Source: Dyella_A sp050749815 (GTDB taxonomy: Bacteria > Pseudomonadota > Gammaproteobacteria > Xanthomonadales > Rhodanobacteraceae). Taken from it: DNA of 64,000 bases. Location: NCBI RefSeq assembly GCF_050749815.1, contig NZ_CP192735.1:2046001-2110000 (forward strand), read 5' to 3'. Under the pieces are notes generated by a model. That model had not been told where the DNA came from and did no database searches. It was given only the letters and a program-made list of their open reading frames with translations. A program made the position numbers and the translations under genes. Every line of letters starts with the position of its first letter. Positions within the stretch are counted from its first letter, which is position 1. Positions 44,804 through 53,221 of this stretch are shown here, in pieces.

Positions 44804-45619
44804 TTGAGTGCACAGATCATCGTTGTCACGTCCGGCAAAGGCGGCGTCGGCAAGACCACCACCAGCGCCTCGCTGGCCACCGGCCTGGCCATTGCCGGCA
44901 AGAAAGTCGCGGTGATCGACTTCGACGTCGGCCTGCGCAACCTCGACCTGATCATGGGTTGCGAGCGCCGCGTGGTGTACGACTTCGTCAACGTGGTGCA
45001 CGGCGAGGCCACGCTCAAGCAGTCGCTGATCAAGGACAAGCGCTACGAGAACCTCTACGTGCTCGCCGCCAGCCAGACCCGCGACAAGGACGCACTGACC
45101 CAGGAAGGCGTGGAGAAGGTGCTGCAGGGCCTGTCCGACGAGGGCTTCGACTACGTCGTGTGCGACTCGCCGGCCGGCATCGAGAAGGGCGCGCACCTGG
45201 CGATGTACTTCGCCGACCACGCGGTGGTGGTGGTCAACCCGGAAGTGTCCTCGGTGCGCGATTCGGACCGCATCCTGGGCCTGCTGGCCAGCAAGACCCG
45301 CCGTGCCGAGCGCGGCGAGGGCGCGATCACCCAGCACCTGCTGCTCACCCGCTACAACCCGGGCCGCGTGGCCGCCGGCGAGATGCTCAGCGTGAAGGAC
45401 GTCGAGGAGATCCTCGGCATCAGCGTGGTCGGCGTGATCCCCGAATCGGAGAACGTGCTGGCGGCCTCCAATGCCGGCGTGCCGGTGATCCTCGACGAGA
45501 ACTCGATGGCCGGCCAGGCCTACAGCGACACCGTGGCCCGCATCCTGGGCGAAGATAAGCCGCTGCGCTTTACCGAAGTGACCAAGAAGGGCTTCTTCCA
45601 GCGCGTGTTCGGGAGCTGA
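44804..45619 (+). CDS. minD: septum site-determining ATPase MinD
   Basis: A 271-residue ParA-type ATPase with the deviant Walker A, SGKGGVGKTTTSASLA, the switch segment DFDVGLRNLDLIMG, and the C-terminal amphipathic helix (VTKKGFFQRVFG) that attaches to the membrane. With ATP it brings MinC to the membrane; MinE releases it. The start codon is TTG at 44804, after GGGAGATGAACCC, a good ribosome site. An ATG is not available nearby. This rare start codon is the only oddity. Confidence 0.96.
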   Translation: MSAQIIVVTSGKGGVGKTTTSASLATGLAIAGKKVAVIDFDVGLRNLDLIMGCERRVVYDFVNVVHGEATLKQSLIKDKRYENLYVLAASQTRDKDALTQEGVEKVLQGLSDEGFDYVVCDSPAGIEKGAHLAMYFADHAVVVVNPEVSSVRDSDRILGLLASKTRRAERGEGAITQHLLLTRYNPGRVAAGEMLSVKDVEEILGISVVGVIPESENVLAASNAGVPVILDENSMAGQAYSDTVARILGEDKPLRFTEVTKKGFFQRVFGS

Positions 45620-45624
45620 TCGGC

Positions 45625-45891
45625 ATGGGTATCCTCGATTTCCTCAAGCGCAAGCCCGAAGCCAGCGCCAACGTCGCCAAGGAGCGCCTGCGCATCATCG
45701 TGGCGCAGGAGCGCTCCACCCGCGGTGCGCCTGACTACCTGCCGATGATGCGCAACGAGCTCCTGGAAGTGATCAAGAAGTACGTGCAGGTGGACATCGA
45801 GGCGATCTCGATCAACCTCGAGCACGACAGCGGCCACGAAGTGCTGGAGCTGTCGGTCGCCCTGCCCGATGGCAAGCCCGGCGCGGCCTGA
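45625..45891 (+). CDS. minE: cell division topological specificity factor MinE
   Basis: An 88-residue protein: N-terminal membrane-targeting GILDFLKRK, then the anti-MinCD region AKERLRIIVAQER, and the dimerising C-terminal strands (IEAISINLE, HEVLELSVALP). MinE stimulates MinD ATPase and sets the pole-to-pole oscillation. It is 5 nt from minD, in a normal minCDE operon. Confidence 0.96.
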   Translation: MGILDFLKRKPEASANVAKERLRIIVAQERSTRGAPDYLPMMRNELLEVIKKYVQVDIEAISINLEHDSGHEVLELSVALPDGKPGAA

Positions 45892-45946
45892 GCCGCGCGC
45901 CGCACCATCGTCAGCCGCACGGCGTGCGGCTGAATAGCTGACCGGC

Positions 45947-46468
45947 ATGCATCCCACGGCTCCCGTCCATGCGCCCAGTGTCGACGCCGTGCTGCGCCTG
46001 GCAGAGCTGGGCGAGGCGCCGGCCGCGGCGCTGCTTGCGCGTTTCGACCTGCGGCTCGAGCGCGTCGCCGACGGCGAGCCGATCCCCGGCAGCTTCTGGG
46101 GTGACGAAGAGGCCGGCATCATTGGCACCACCGTCTACGCCCGCGGCGACACGCCGGTGCACTCGCTGCTGCACGAGGCCTGCCACCTGATCGTGCTGCC
46201 GCCGGAGCGCCGCGCCGCGGTGCACACCGACGCCACCGACTCGATCGAGGAAGAGGACGCCACCTGCTACCTGCAGATCGTGCTGGCCGATGCGCTCCCG
46301 GGTGTCGGGCGCGATCGGCTGATGGCCGACATGGACGCCTGGGGCTATTCGTTCCGGCTCGGCTCGACCCGCGCCTGGTTCGAGCAGGACGCGGAGAACG
46401 CCCGCCAGTTCCTGCTCGACCGGCAGCTCCCGGTGGAACTCAGAGCTCGAAGCGGTACGACAGCTTGA
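45947..46468 (+). CDS. putative HExxH metallohydrolase
   Basis: A 173-residue protein. The motif HSLLHEACHLIVLPP has HEACH (HExxH), the zinc-binding helix of metallopeptidases, at about residue 74-80, and the following EEEDATCYLQIVLAD may give the third (Glu) ligand. I do not recognise a named family, but hypothetical proteins of this kind are conserved in gammaproteobacteria. It lies 55 nt after minE. Its last 29 nt overlap the end of the convergent DUF5916 gene. Function is inferred only from the motif. Confidence 0.7.
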   Translation: MHPTAPVHAPSVDAVLRLAELGEAPAAALLARFDLRLERVADGEPIPGSFWGDEEAGIIGTTVYARGDTPVHSLLHEACHLIVLPPERRAAVHTDATDSIEEEDATCYLQIVLADALPGVGRDRLMADMDAWGYSFRLGSTRAWFEQDAENARQFLLDRQLPVELRARSGTTA

Positions 46469-48728
46469 CCAGTAGCTGCTCGCTGTCGCGCAGGTCGAAG
46501 CTCTGGGCGAACTGCGAACCGGCCTCGGTGTAGCGCGGATCCAGCAGGTAGCCACCGCGGGCATAGACCACGTAGAGATCCGACAGCGGCGCCAGCTCAT
46601 AGCGGTAGCGGATCTGGAACCCTAGATTGCGCACGCTGAAATCGTTGACCGGATCATTGGTGCGCACGGCGCGCGCGTCCGGGTTCACCCGATAGGCGCC
46701 GCGCAGGCGCGCGTCCAGCCCGAGCGCCTGCAGCTTCACCCGCAGCTCCTGGCGTCCGCTGATGTTCCAGTTCACGCCGGCGTCGAGCAGGATCGAGTGG
46801 CTGTCGAAGCTGCCGATCAGGTTGTCGTGCTGCCACACCAGCCACTCCGGCTGGTAGCGGTAATCCGGCCCGCCGAACACGCTCAGCGCATCGCTGAAGA
46901 AGTAGGTCGGCTCGAACAGCACCTCGTAGCCGATCCGGCGCATGCCCACGCGGTCGCTGCCGGAAGCGGTGATCTCGCTTTTCCACGCCCAGTCGCCCTG
47001 GCGCGGGCTGGTGCGCGTCCAGTCGAACAGATGGATCGCGGGAATGCGCAGCACACCGTGACCGCGGGTCAGCAAGTCGTCGTAGGCCGGCGTGTTGAGG
47101 TTGAGCTGCATGTCCTCCTCGCCGCCATCGCGCAGCTGGCTCTGGCGGATGATCCGCAACTGCCGCTGCAGCTTCACGCCGCGGTCGTTGTCCATCCCGA
47201 TGATGCGGAATCGCCAGCGGTGTGAGGCGTACTTCGAATCGGCCGGCAGATTGGCGTAACGGCGCTGCACTTCCCAGTGCAGGTAGTTGAGGCTGTTGCG
47301 CGGCAGATAGCCGAAGTCGTTGACGTCGAGCTTGTCGTCGAAATGCATGGCCAGCCACTGTTGGGTCCAGCGCTCGTTCATTTCGTACTCGACCACGCTG
47401 GTGGCACCCACGCCGGTCACCAGTTGTCCGTGCTGGTCGATGCGGCTGCCGACCACGTTGCTGGTGACGGTGAGCTTGTCGTTCGGCTGCCAGCGATGGT
47501 CGATGCCCAGCACGTTGGCGTCGCGATCGAGGAACGGCCGCTCCACATGCGTAGCCAGCAGGCCCAGCGCCTGCGCGCCGAAATCGTGCTCCAGCCGCAG
47601 CGCGCCGAAACTGCGCCCGGCGTCGCCGCTTTCCTGCGCCGCCATCACGCCGTACTGGGTGGTGCCGACGCTGCCATTGAGCTTCACCGCACCCTCGACG
47701 TCGGCCGCGCCGCTGCCGTCGTCCGCCGGGCCGCCGACACGCCGGGTGTAGATCAGCTGGCTGTTGTCGATCAGCAGGCTGAAATCGAAGATGCCCTGGT
47801 TCTCGGTGAAGAACGGCCGCTTGTCGGTGAAGAAGGTCTCTTCGGCGCCGAAGTTCACCACCAGATCGTCGCTCTCCACCTGGCCGAAGTCCGGGTTGAT
47901 GGTGGCGGTGAGCTGGGTCTGCCCGTTCGGCTTCCAGAAAATGTCCGCGCCCGCCTTGCCCTGGTCGCGCCCGCGCACCTGGTCGCGCACGCCCACCACA
48001 TAGGGCGTCACCGCCAGCAGCGGCTGGTTGTAGGCCGGCAGCGTCACCGGGGTGAAGTCCGACACGAAGCGCGCACGGCTGAAGCTGGCCACCGGCCAGG
48101 CGTCGCGTTCGCCGGTGGAGCCGATCACGCGGTCCAGATAGATGCCCACGGTACGCGCGTCGCCGTCGGCGGCCTGCATCGGGGCGATGTACCAGGGGAT
48201 GAGCATCTCCACGTTCCAGCCGCGGGCGTCCTCGCTCACGGCATGCTTCCAGTTGCCGTCCCAGTCGGTGTTGAACGTCGTCTCGCTGGTGATCACCGCG
48301 TCGTCGATGTCGTTGCTCAGCGTGACCGTGAAGTCGTAGCCGGTGCGACCGTCGCCGTTGAAATCGATCATCAGGTTGACCCGGTCCACCTGCGCCTGCT
48401 CGTCGCGGCGAATGCGCTGCCGCGTGCGCGGCACGCCCGGCGGCTGGATGCAGCGGAAGGCGATTGCCAAGCCCTTGGGCGTGGACAGCACCCAGGCTTC
48501 GGTCGGCAGGCTGGCCGGGTCGCCGTTGAGCGGCTGCACCTTGCGGAAATCGGTGATGTGCCGGGCGCCGGCCCACTCGGCCGGATCGATGTGCCCGTCG
48601 ACCTTGATCCCGGCGCCGCCATCGGCGGCCTCGGCCGTGCGCATGCCGGCGCAGCCGAACAGCAGCAGCGACACGACCGCCAGGCGGCGCCACGGGAAAC
48701 CACGAAAACTGTCACGGAGTGGGAGCAT
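46440..48728 (-). CDS. secreted DUF5916 protein with N-terminal CBM9-like domain
   Basis: A 762-residue protein. A signal peptide or lipoprotein-like start (AVVSLLLFGCAG), a CBM9-like beta sandwich (IKVDGHIDPAEWAGARHITDF), and the DUF5916 domain (PDFGQVESDDLVVNF, FTDKRPFFTENQGIFDF). The latter half has alternating strands and ends with a terminal Phe-like segment (SEQLLVKLSYRFEL), as in outer-membrane beta-barrels. Homologues are common in Xanthomonadales and Bacteroidetes. Possibly a carbohydrate-binding outer-membrane protein. Its stop overlaps the HExxH gene. Confidence 0.82.
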   Translation of the reverse strand: MLPLRDSFRGFPWRRLAVVSLLLFGCAGMRTAEAADGGAGIKVDGHIDPAEWAGARHITDFRKVQPLNGDPASLPTEAWVLSTPKGLAIAFRCIQPPGVPRTRQRIRRDEQAQVDRVNLMIDFNGDGRTGYDFTVTLSNDIDDAVITSETTFNTDWDGNWKHAVSEDARGWNVEMLIPWYIAPMQAADGDARTVGIYLDRVIGSTGERDAWPVASFSRARFVSDFTPVTLPAYNQPLLAVTPYVVGVRDQVRGRDQGKAGADIFWKPNGQTQLTATINPDFGQVESDDLVVNFGAEETFFTDKRPFFTENQGIFDFSLLIDNSQLIYTRRVGGPADDGSGAADVEGAVKLNGSVGTTQYGVMAAQESGDAGRSFGALRLEHDFGAQALGLLATHVERPFLDRDANVLGIDHRWQPNDKLTVTSNVVGSRIDQHGQLVTGVGATSVVEYEMNERWTQQWLAMHFDDKLDVNDFGYLPRNSLNYLHWEVQRRYANLPADSKYASHRWRFRIIGMDNDRGVKLQRQLRIIRQSQLRDGGEEDMQLNLNTPAYDDLLTRGHGVLRIPAIHLFDWTRTSPRQGDWAWKSEITASGSDRVGMRRIGYEVLFEPTYFFSDALSVFGGPDYRYQPEWLVWQHDNLIGSFDSHSILLDAGVNWNISGRQELRVKLQALGLDARLRGAYRVNPDARAVRTNDPVNDFSVRNLGFQIRYRYELAPLSDLYVVYARGGYLLDPRYTEAGSQFAQSFDLRDSEQLLVKLSYRFEL

Positions 48729-48860
48729 GCGGGCGAGCCACGAAACGCGGCGCTTGATGGCTGGGGAGCGCGCAGCCTAAGTGCGACGGCGCGCGATGCC
48801 GCATGGCAGAAGTCATGCCAACCCTCGCCGCGCGACGTGCATCGCACGGCGGACAAGCAA

Positions 48861-48886
48861 ACGGGCGCACCCGAGGGTGCGCCCGT
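48861..48886 (-). terminator. hairpin terminator of the DUF3887 gene
   Basis: A 12-bp perfect stem (ACGGGCGCACCC at 48861-48872, complement 48875-48886) with a 2-nt centre. On the minus strand TTGCTTG follows. It lies 26 nt past the stop at 48912. Confidence 0.7.
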
Positions 48887-48911
48887 CCGGGCTTGCGCGA
48901 GGCGGTGCCGA

Positions 48912-49445
48912 TCAGCCGCCGGACGGCGCCTTCGGCGTCATGCCCGGGCTGGTGGACGTGTTTGGCGGAGCGATCTGGCCGATCTGCAACGCGAGGACGG
49001 CGCCCTTGTCGTTGCAGGCAACCTGCGCACCGACCTTGCCGCGCTGGTAGGTCATCGGCAGCAACACCACGGTCACGTCATTGATCTGCTGGCTCTGGGC
49101 CTGGCCGAAACCCGAGCGCTGGCCGAACTTCTGTCCCAGCGACGCCCAGCCTTCCTTCAGTTTGTCGTCCGGCAGCTTCTCGTGCAGCTTCGGGTCGAAC
49201 GACTTGGTGGCCGCCGTCATGTCGCTGCGGTCGAGCGCGCCGATCATGCTCTTGGCGGTGGAGGTGCAGCGCGCTGCCATCGCCGGATCGGCTGGCTGCG
49301 GCTGCGGCTGCTGCGAGGGCTGTGACTGGGTCGGCGGCGTCGCCGATGCGGGCGGGGCAGTCGGAGACGTGCTCTGCGCCTGGGCGGCACCGGCCGCCAG
49401 GGTCAGCGAAAGCGAGGCAAGGATCGAACGGGTCAGGTTCGTCAT
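48912..49445 (-). CDS. secreted DUF3887 protein
   Basis: A 177-residue protein. A signal peptide (SILASLSLTLAAGAAQA), then a Pro/Gln/Ser-rich linker (residues about 25-53), and a DUF3887 domain (MIGALDRSDMTAATKSFDPKLHEKLPDDKLKEGWASLGQKFG...VACNDKGAVLALQIGQIAPP). The same domain heads the hydrolase at 31366; here it stands alone. The family is thought to be a fold related to NTF2 with unknown ligand. GGAG is 8 nt before the ATG. It is followed by a strong hairpin. Confidence 0.8.
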   Translation of the reverse strand: MTNLTRSILASLSLTLAAGAAQAQSTSPTAPPASATPPTQSQPSQQPQPQPADPAMAARCTSTAKSMIGALDRSDMTAATKSFDPKLHEKLPDDKLKEGWASLGQKFGQRSGFGQAQSQQINDVTVVLLPMTYQRGKVGAQVACNDKGAVLALQIGQIAPPNTSTSPGMTPKAPSGG

Positions 49446-49640
49446 GAAAGAACTCCTTCGGGAAGGCGGGGCATGGGGATCGCCTGGCGATGGCCATGCC
49501 GTTCCGCGGGAGGGTGATGCCGCGGCGCGAGCGCTCGACGGCAACGGAGACTGTCTGCGTGGCAGACCCCCTGAGGCTCCCAGCCTCGCCCGTCGATGTC
49601 AAAGCCGCGCCGGGGAACGATTCATGTTCGGGCGCTTCGC

Positions 49641-50900
49641 TCAGCGCGGCTCGGCAATCTGCGCCTGCAGTTCCACGTCGCGCGGCGGCGGCGCGGGCGG
49701 CGTTTCGCGCAGGCGCCGCTGGTACCAGCGCCAGGCCAGCCAGCCGATGCCGGTGAGCACGCTGCTGCCCACCGCCAGCGGCAGCAGGCTGGAGGACAGC
49801 AGCGGCGACAGCACACCGGCCACGCCAGCATTGAGCAGCAGGCTGACGAACGCCTGCACCGAGGAGGCGCCACCGCGGCGCTGCGGAAAACGGTCCAGCA
49901 GCAGCAGCGTCAGGGTGGGAAAGGCCAGCTGCACGCCGATGCCGTGCAGCACCAAGGGCAGCATCGACCAGGGCAGCACGCCGGCGGGCGCCAGCAGACC
50001 GCCCAGCAGGTGCAGCAGGCAGGCCGAGCCCATCGAGGCGTAACCGAGGTTCACGGTGAAAGTCACGCTGTGCCGCTCGGCCAGTCGCCCCGACAACCAC
50101 GCGCCGAACACCAGCCCCGCCACCACCGGCAGGAACAGCCAGGGAAAGCCCTGCGCCGACAGATGCAGCAACTCGCGCACGATGCGCGGCGCCGAGGCGA
50201 TGAACAGGAACAGCCCGCAGAAGTTGATCGTGCTGGAGATCAGCAACGGCACGAACGGCCGATCGCGCCCGAACGAGAGGTAGGTCGCCACCAGCTCGCG
50301 CGGCACGAACGGCGTGCGGCTCTCAGGCGGATGGGTCTCGCGCAGCAGCGCCACCAGCGCCACCGCCATCAACACGGTGAACGCGGTGAGCAGCCAGAAA
50401 ATGCCGTGCCAGCCGTCCAGCCACAGCAGCTGCGCGCCGACCATCGGCGCGATCACCGGCGCTACGCCGAAGATCATCATCACGCGCGACATCAGCTTCT
50501 GCGCCGCGGCGCCCTGCAGCGAATCACGCACGATCGCGCGCCCCACCACCAGACCCGCACCGGCGCAGGCGCCCTGCAGCGCGCGGCAGCCCAGCAGCAT
50601 GGCGAACGAGGTGGACATCGCCGCGCCCGCGGAGGCCAGCGCGTACACCAGCATGCCCACGATGATCACCGGCTTGCGCCCGATCGCGTCGGAAATGGCG
50701 CCGTGGAACAGGCTCATCCCGCCGTAGGTGAGCAGATAGACGCTGATCAGCTGCTGCAGCGCCGTGTCGTCCACCGCAAAGTGACCACCGATCAACGGAA
50801 ACGCCGGAAACACCGCGTCGATGGAAAACGGGCCGATCATCGACAACCCCGCCAGCAGCCATGGCAGGCTGCGCGGAACGGTGGGGGCGGCGGAAGTCAT
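49641..50900 (-). CDS. Bcr/CflA-family MFS drug exporter
   Basis: A 419-residue MFS transporter with twelve helices. LPWLLAGLSMIGPFSIDAVFPAFP begins helix I; the loop SLFHGAISDAIGRKPVIIVGML is the MFS motif A (GxxxDRxGRK variant), and ALQGACAGAGLVVGRAIVRD is helix V's motif C of drug exporters. The group exports bicyclomycin, chloramphenicol or sulfonamides by proton antiport. The start is an ATG at 50900; a longer frame to 50978 is not used. It is divergent from the fluoride riboswitch, and the substrate is unknown. Confidence 0.9.
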   Translation of the reverse strand: MTSAAPTVPRSLPWLLAGLSMIGPFSIDAVFPAFPLIGGHFAVDDTALQQLISVYLLTYGGMSLFHGAISDAIGRKPVIIVGMLVYALASAGAAMSTSFAMLLGCRALQGACAGAGLVVGRAIVRDSLQGAAAQKLMSRVMMIFGVAPVIAPMVGAQLLWLDGWHGIFWLLTAFTVLMAVALVALLRETHPPESRTPFVPRELVATYLSFGRDRPFVPLLISSTINFCGLFLFIASAPRIVRELLHLSAQGFPWLFLPVVAGLVFGAWLSGRLAERHSVTFTVNLGYASMGSACLLHLLGGLLAPAGVLPWSMLPLVLHGIGVQLAFPTLTLLLLDRFPQRRGGASSVQAFVSLLLNAGVAGVLSPLLSSSLLPLAVGSSVLTGIGWLAWRWYQRRLRETPPAPPPRDVELQAQIAEPR

Positions 50901-50957
50901 GGGGCGCTTCGGACAGTCGGCGGGCAGGCGCGCCAGCATATCGCCAGCGCGGCGCAG

Positions 50958-50988
50958 TTGACCGGCCGCGGGCCGCATTTGCTACGAT
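50958..50988 (+). promoter_or_regulatory. candidate promoter for the fluoride riboswitch-crcB transcript
   Basis: TTGACC (50958-50963) and TACGAT (50983-50988) with a 19-nt spacer; start of transcription would be near 50995, immediately before the aptamer. Confidence 0.5.
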
Positions 50989-51000
50989 CGCCTGACAGAT

Positions 51001-51046
51001 GGGAGATGGCATGCCTCCCCGAACCGCCGCAAGGCTGATGATGCCT
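51001..51046 (+). promoter_or_regulatory. fluoride riboswitch (crcB motif) aptamer
   Basis: The conserved elements are all present. P1 is GGGAG (51001-51005) with CTCCC (51015-51019); GATGGCAT follows P1, then CCGAACC, P3 GCCGCAAGGC, and TGATGATGCCT. The pseudoknot GGCAT (51008-51012) with ATGCC (51041-51045) is complementary. This matches the fluoride-sensing RNA that controls CrcB/Fluc channels. TGCC of the pseudoknot also begins the terminator stem, which lets ligand binding prevent terminator formation. The aptamer lies 90 nt upstream of crcB, as expected. Confidence 0.93.
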
Positions 51047-51081
51047 GGTTGAACCCCTCGCGGGGTGGCCGGGCATTTTTT
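51042..51081 (+). terminator. riboswitch-controlled intrinsic terminator
   Basis: TGCCTGGTTGAACCCC pairs, with a few G-T pairs and bulges, with GGGGTGGCCGGGCA around a TCGC loop, followed by six T's (51076-51081). It shares 51042-51045 with the aptamer pseudoknot, so the two structures exclude one another. Confidence 0.88.
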
Positions 51082-51135
51082 CAGGCGCCGCCTGACGATG
51101 CCCACCGCGCCCGCACCACGACTGCTGGAATCCGG

Positions 51136-51531
51136 ATGCGCATGGATCTCACCTCTTTGTTTGCTGTCGGCTGCGGCGCCTTCCTGGGCGCGGTGCTTCG
51201 CTGGATGCTTGGCTTCTGGCTCAACCCGCTGTTCCCCACGCTGCCGCTGGGCACGCTGGGCGCCAACCTGCTTGGTGGGCTGCTGATGGGGCTGGCGATG
51301 GGCGTGTTCAGCCAGTTCGACGCGCTCTCGCCGGCCGCGCGGCTGTTCTTTACCACCGGCTTCCTGGGCGGGCTCACCACGTTCTCCACCTTTTCGGCCG
51401 AGACGGTGACGCTGATGCTGCGCCAGCAGTACGCGTGGATGCTGGCGATTGTCAGCGTCCACGTGATCGGCACGCTGGCGATGACGCTGGCCGGCATCGG
51501 CCTCGTCCGCGCCCTCACCGCCGCCCGCTGA
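51136..51531 (+). CDS. crcB: fluoride ion channel CrcB/Fluc
   Basis: A 131-residue four-helix protein. GCGAFLGAVLRWML is the first-helix motif, GTLGANLLGGLLMGLAMG contains the Asn for fluoride, and TTGFLGGLTTFSTFSAET has the Phe residues of the pore and the Thr/Ser of the sodium site. Dimers export toxic fluoride passively. ATG at 51136; a second ATG at 51142 could also serve. Controlled by the fluoride riboswitch upstream, which is a textbook case. It is followed by a DUF190 gene in the same direction. Confidence 0.96.
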   Translation: MRMDLTSLFAVGCGAFLGAVLRWMLGFWLNPLFPTLPLGTLGANLLGGLLMGLAMGVFSQFDALSPAARLFFTTGFLGGLTTFSTFSAETVTLMLRQQYAWMLAIVSVHVIGTLAMTLAGIGLVRALTAAR

Positions 51532-51562
51532 GGCGCCTGCCACCACCTTTCGGAGCATTCGC

Positions 51563-51883
51563 ATGAACGGCTATTCGCTGCGTTTCTACATGCACGAGAA
51601 CCAGAAGCACCACGGCATGCTGCTGTACGAATGGTTGCTGGAGGCGGCCAAGAAACACCACGTCCACGGCGGCTCGGCGTTCAAGACCATTGCCGGCTTC
51701 GGTCGCCACGGGCAGATCAACGCCGCGCATTTCTTCGAGCTGGCCGGGGAGCAATGCGTGCTGGTGGAGTTCATCGTCGACGCGGCTACCGCCGACACCC
51801 TGGTGGCACTGGTGAAGGAGGAGAAGGCGCCGCTGTTCTGGGCGCGCTTCCCGGCGGAGTTCGGGGTGGTCGAGGCGTCCTAG
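51563..51883 (+). CDS. DUF190 protein
   Basis: A 106-residue protein of the DUF190 family (ferredoxin-like, GlnB-type fold): LRFYMHENQKHHGMLLYEWLLEAAKKHHVHGGSAFKTIAGFG and CVLVEFIVDAATADTLVALV. Members are often next to crcB, as here (31 nt gap), and presumably help fluoride resistance. GGAG is upstream of the ATG. The likely control is shared with crcB through the riboswitch. Confidence 0.9.
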   Translation: MNGYSLRFYMHENQKHHGMLLYEWLLEAAKKHHVHGGSAFKTIAGFGRHGQINAAHFFELAGEQCVLVEFIVDAATADTLVALVKEEKAPLFWARFPAEFGVVEAS

Positions 51884-52026
51884 CGCGACGTTGACGCGCG
51901 ACCGACGCGGCCTGGCCGATGCTGGCGACCTTGGCGCAGTTGTACGATCGCCGCTCGGGTCGCGTCCGCAGCGCCACGTCTCGTCGGCCGCCGGCCCACC
52001 GTACCCGCAACGCGTAGGAGGCGCCG

Positions 52027-53145
52027 ATGCATTCGGATTCGCTGCGACGCAAGGCCGAACAGCTGCTGTCCCTGGCCGGTATCGAGATCAACGGCGATCG
52101 CCCCTGCGACCTGCGCGTACACGACGAGCGCCTGTACGCCCGCGTGTTTTCGCACGGCTCGCTGGGCCTGGGCGAGGCCTACATGGACGGCTGGTGGGAC
52201 GCCGACGACCTCCCCGGGATGTTCACCCGCATCCTCTCCTCGCACCTGGACCAGGAGCTGCGCACGCTCGACACCTTGCTCGCGCACCTCAAGGCCCGCT
52301 TCCTCAACCGGCAGCGCGGCGAGCACGCCTTCGAGGTCGCCGAAACCCATTACAACCTGGGCAACGACCTGTTCCGCGCCATGCTCGGCAAGCGGCTGGT
52401 CTACTCGTGCGGCTATTGGGCGCAGGCGGAGAACCTGGACGACGCGCAGGAGGCCAAGCTCGACCTGGTCTGCCGCAAGCTCGGGCTTCGGCCCGGCCAG
52501 CGCGTGCTGGACATCGGCTGCGGCTGGGGTGAGGCGCTGAAGTTTGCCGCCGAGCGTTACGGCGTGGAAGGCGTGGGCATCACCGTGTCCACCGAGCAGG
52601 CCGCCTTCGCCAGCGAGCTGTGCCAGGGGCTGCCGATCGAGATCCGCGTGCAGGACTACCGCGAGCTCGACGAGCCGTTCGACGCGATCTACTCCATCGG
52701 CATGTTCGAGCATGTCGGGGGGCGCAACTACCGCAGCTACTTCGAGACGGTGAGGCGCTGCCTCCGGGAAGACGGCCTCTCGGTATTGCACAGCATCGGC
52801 AGCAACGGTGCGCCGGCGCAACCGGACCCGTGGATCGAGAAGTACATCTTTCCCAATTCGATGATCCCCGCCGCCAGCCAGGTCGCCGCCGCGCTGGAAG
52901 GACTGTTCGTGGTGGAGGACTGGCACAACTTCGGCGCCGACTACGACCGCACGCTGATGGCCTGGCGTGACAACTTCGATCGCGCCTGGCCGGAGCTCTC
53001 AGCGCATTACGACGAGCGCTTCCGCCGCATGTGGCATTTCTACCTGGGCGTGTCGGCCGCCGTGTTCCGCAGCCGGCGCGACCAACTGTGGCAGCTGGTG
53101 CTTAGCCAGCACGGCGTGCCGGGCGGCTACCGCGCGCCGCGCTGA
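52027..53145 (+). CDS. cfa: cyclopropane-fatty-acyl-phospholipid synthase
   Basis: A 372-residue CFA synthase. It adds a methylene from SAM to unsaturated acyl chains of membrane lipids in stationary or acid-stressed cells. HYNLGNDLFRAMLGKRLVYSCGYW is the conserved start of the catalytic domain, LDIGCGWGEALKFAAERYG the SAM motif, and SIGMFEHVGGRNYRSYF has the lipid-bicarbonate site. The E. coli enzyme has 382 residues; both N- and C-terminal parts are present. RBS AGGAGG overlaps the gap. Its 143-nt upstream gap contains no clear promoter. Confidence 0.96.
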   Translation: MHSDSLRRKAEQLLSLAGIEINGDRPCDLRVHDERLYARVFSHGSLGLGEAYMDGWWDADDLPGMFTRILSSHLDQELRTLDTLLAHLKARFLNRQRGEHAFEVAETHYNLGNDLFRAMLGKRLVYSCGYWAQAENLDDAQEAKLDLVCRKLGLRPGQRVLDIGCGWGEALKFAAERYGVEGVGITVSTEQAAFASELCQGLPIEIRVQDYRELDEPFDAIYSIGMFEHVGGRNYRSYFETVRRCLREDGLSVLHSIGSNGAPAQPDPWIEKYIFPNSMIPAASQVAAALEGLFVVEDWHNFGADYDRTLMAWRDNFDRAWPELSAHYDERFRRMWHFYLGVSAAVFRSRRDQLWQLVLSQHGVPGGYRAPR

Positions 53146-53221
53146 GGGGCGGACCTTGGTCTGACTTGCCGACGGCGGCGGCCGGCGGGATAGTCATGGC
53201 GCTTTCCCGGGGAGAAACGCC

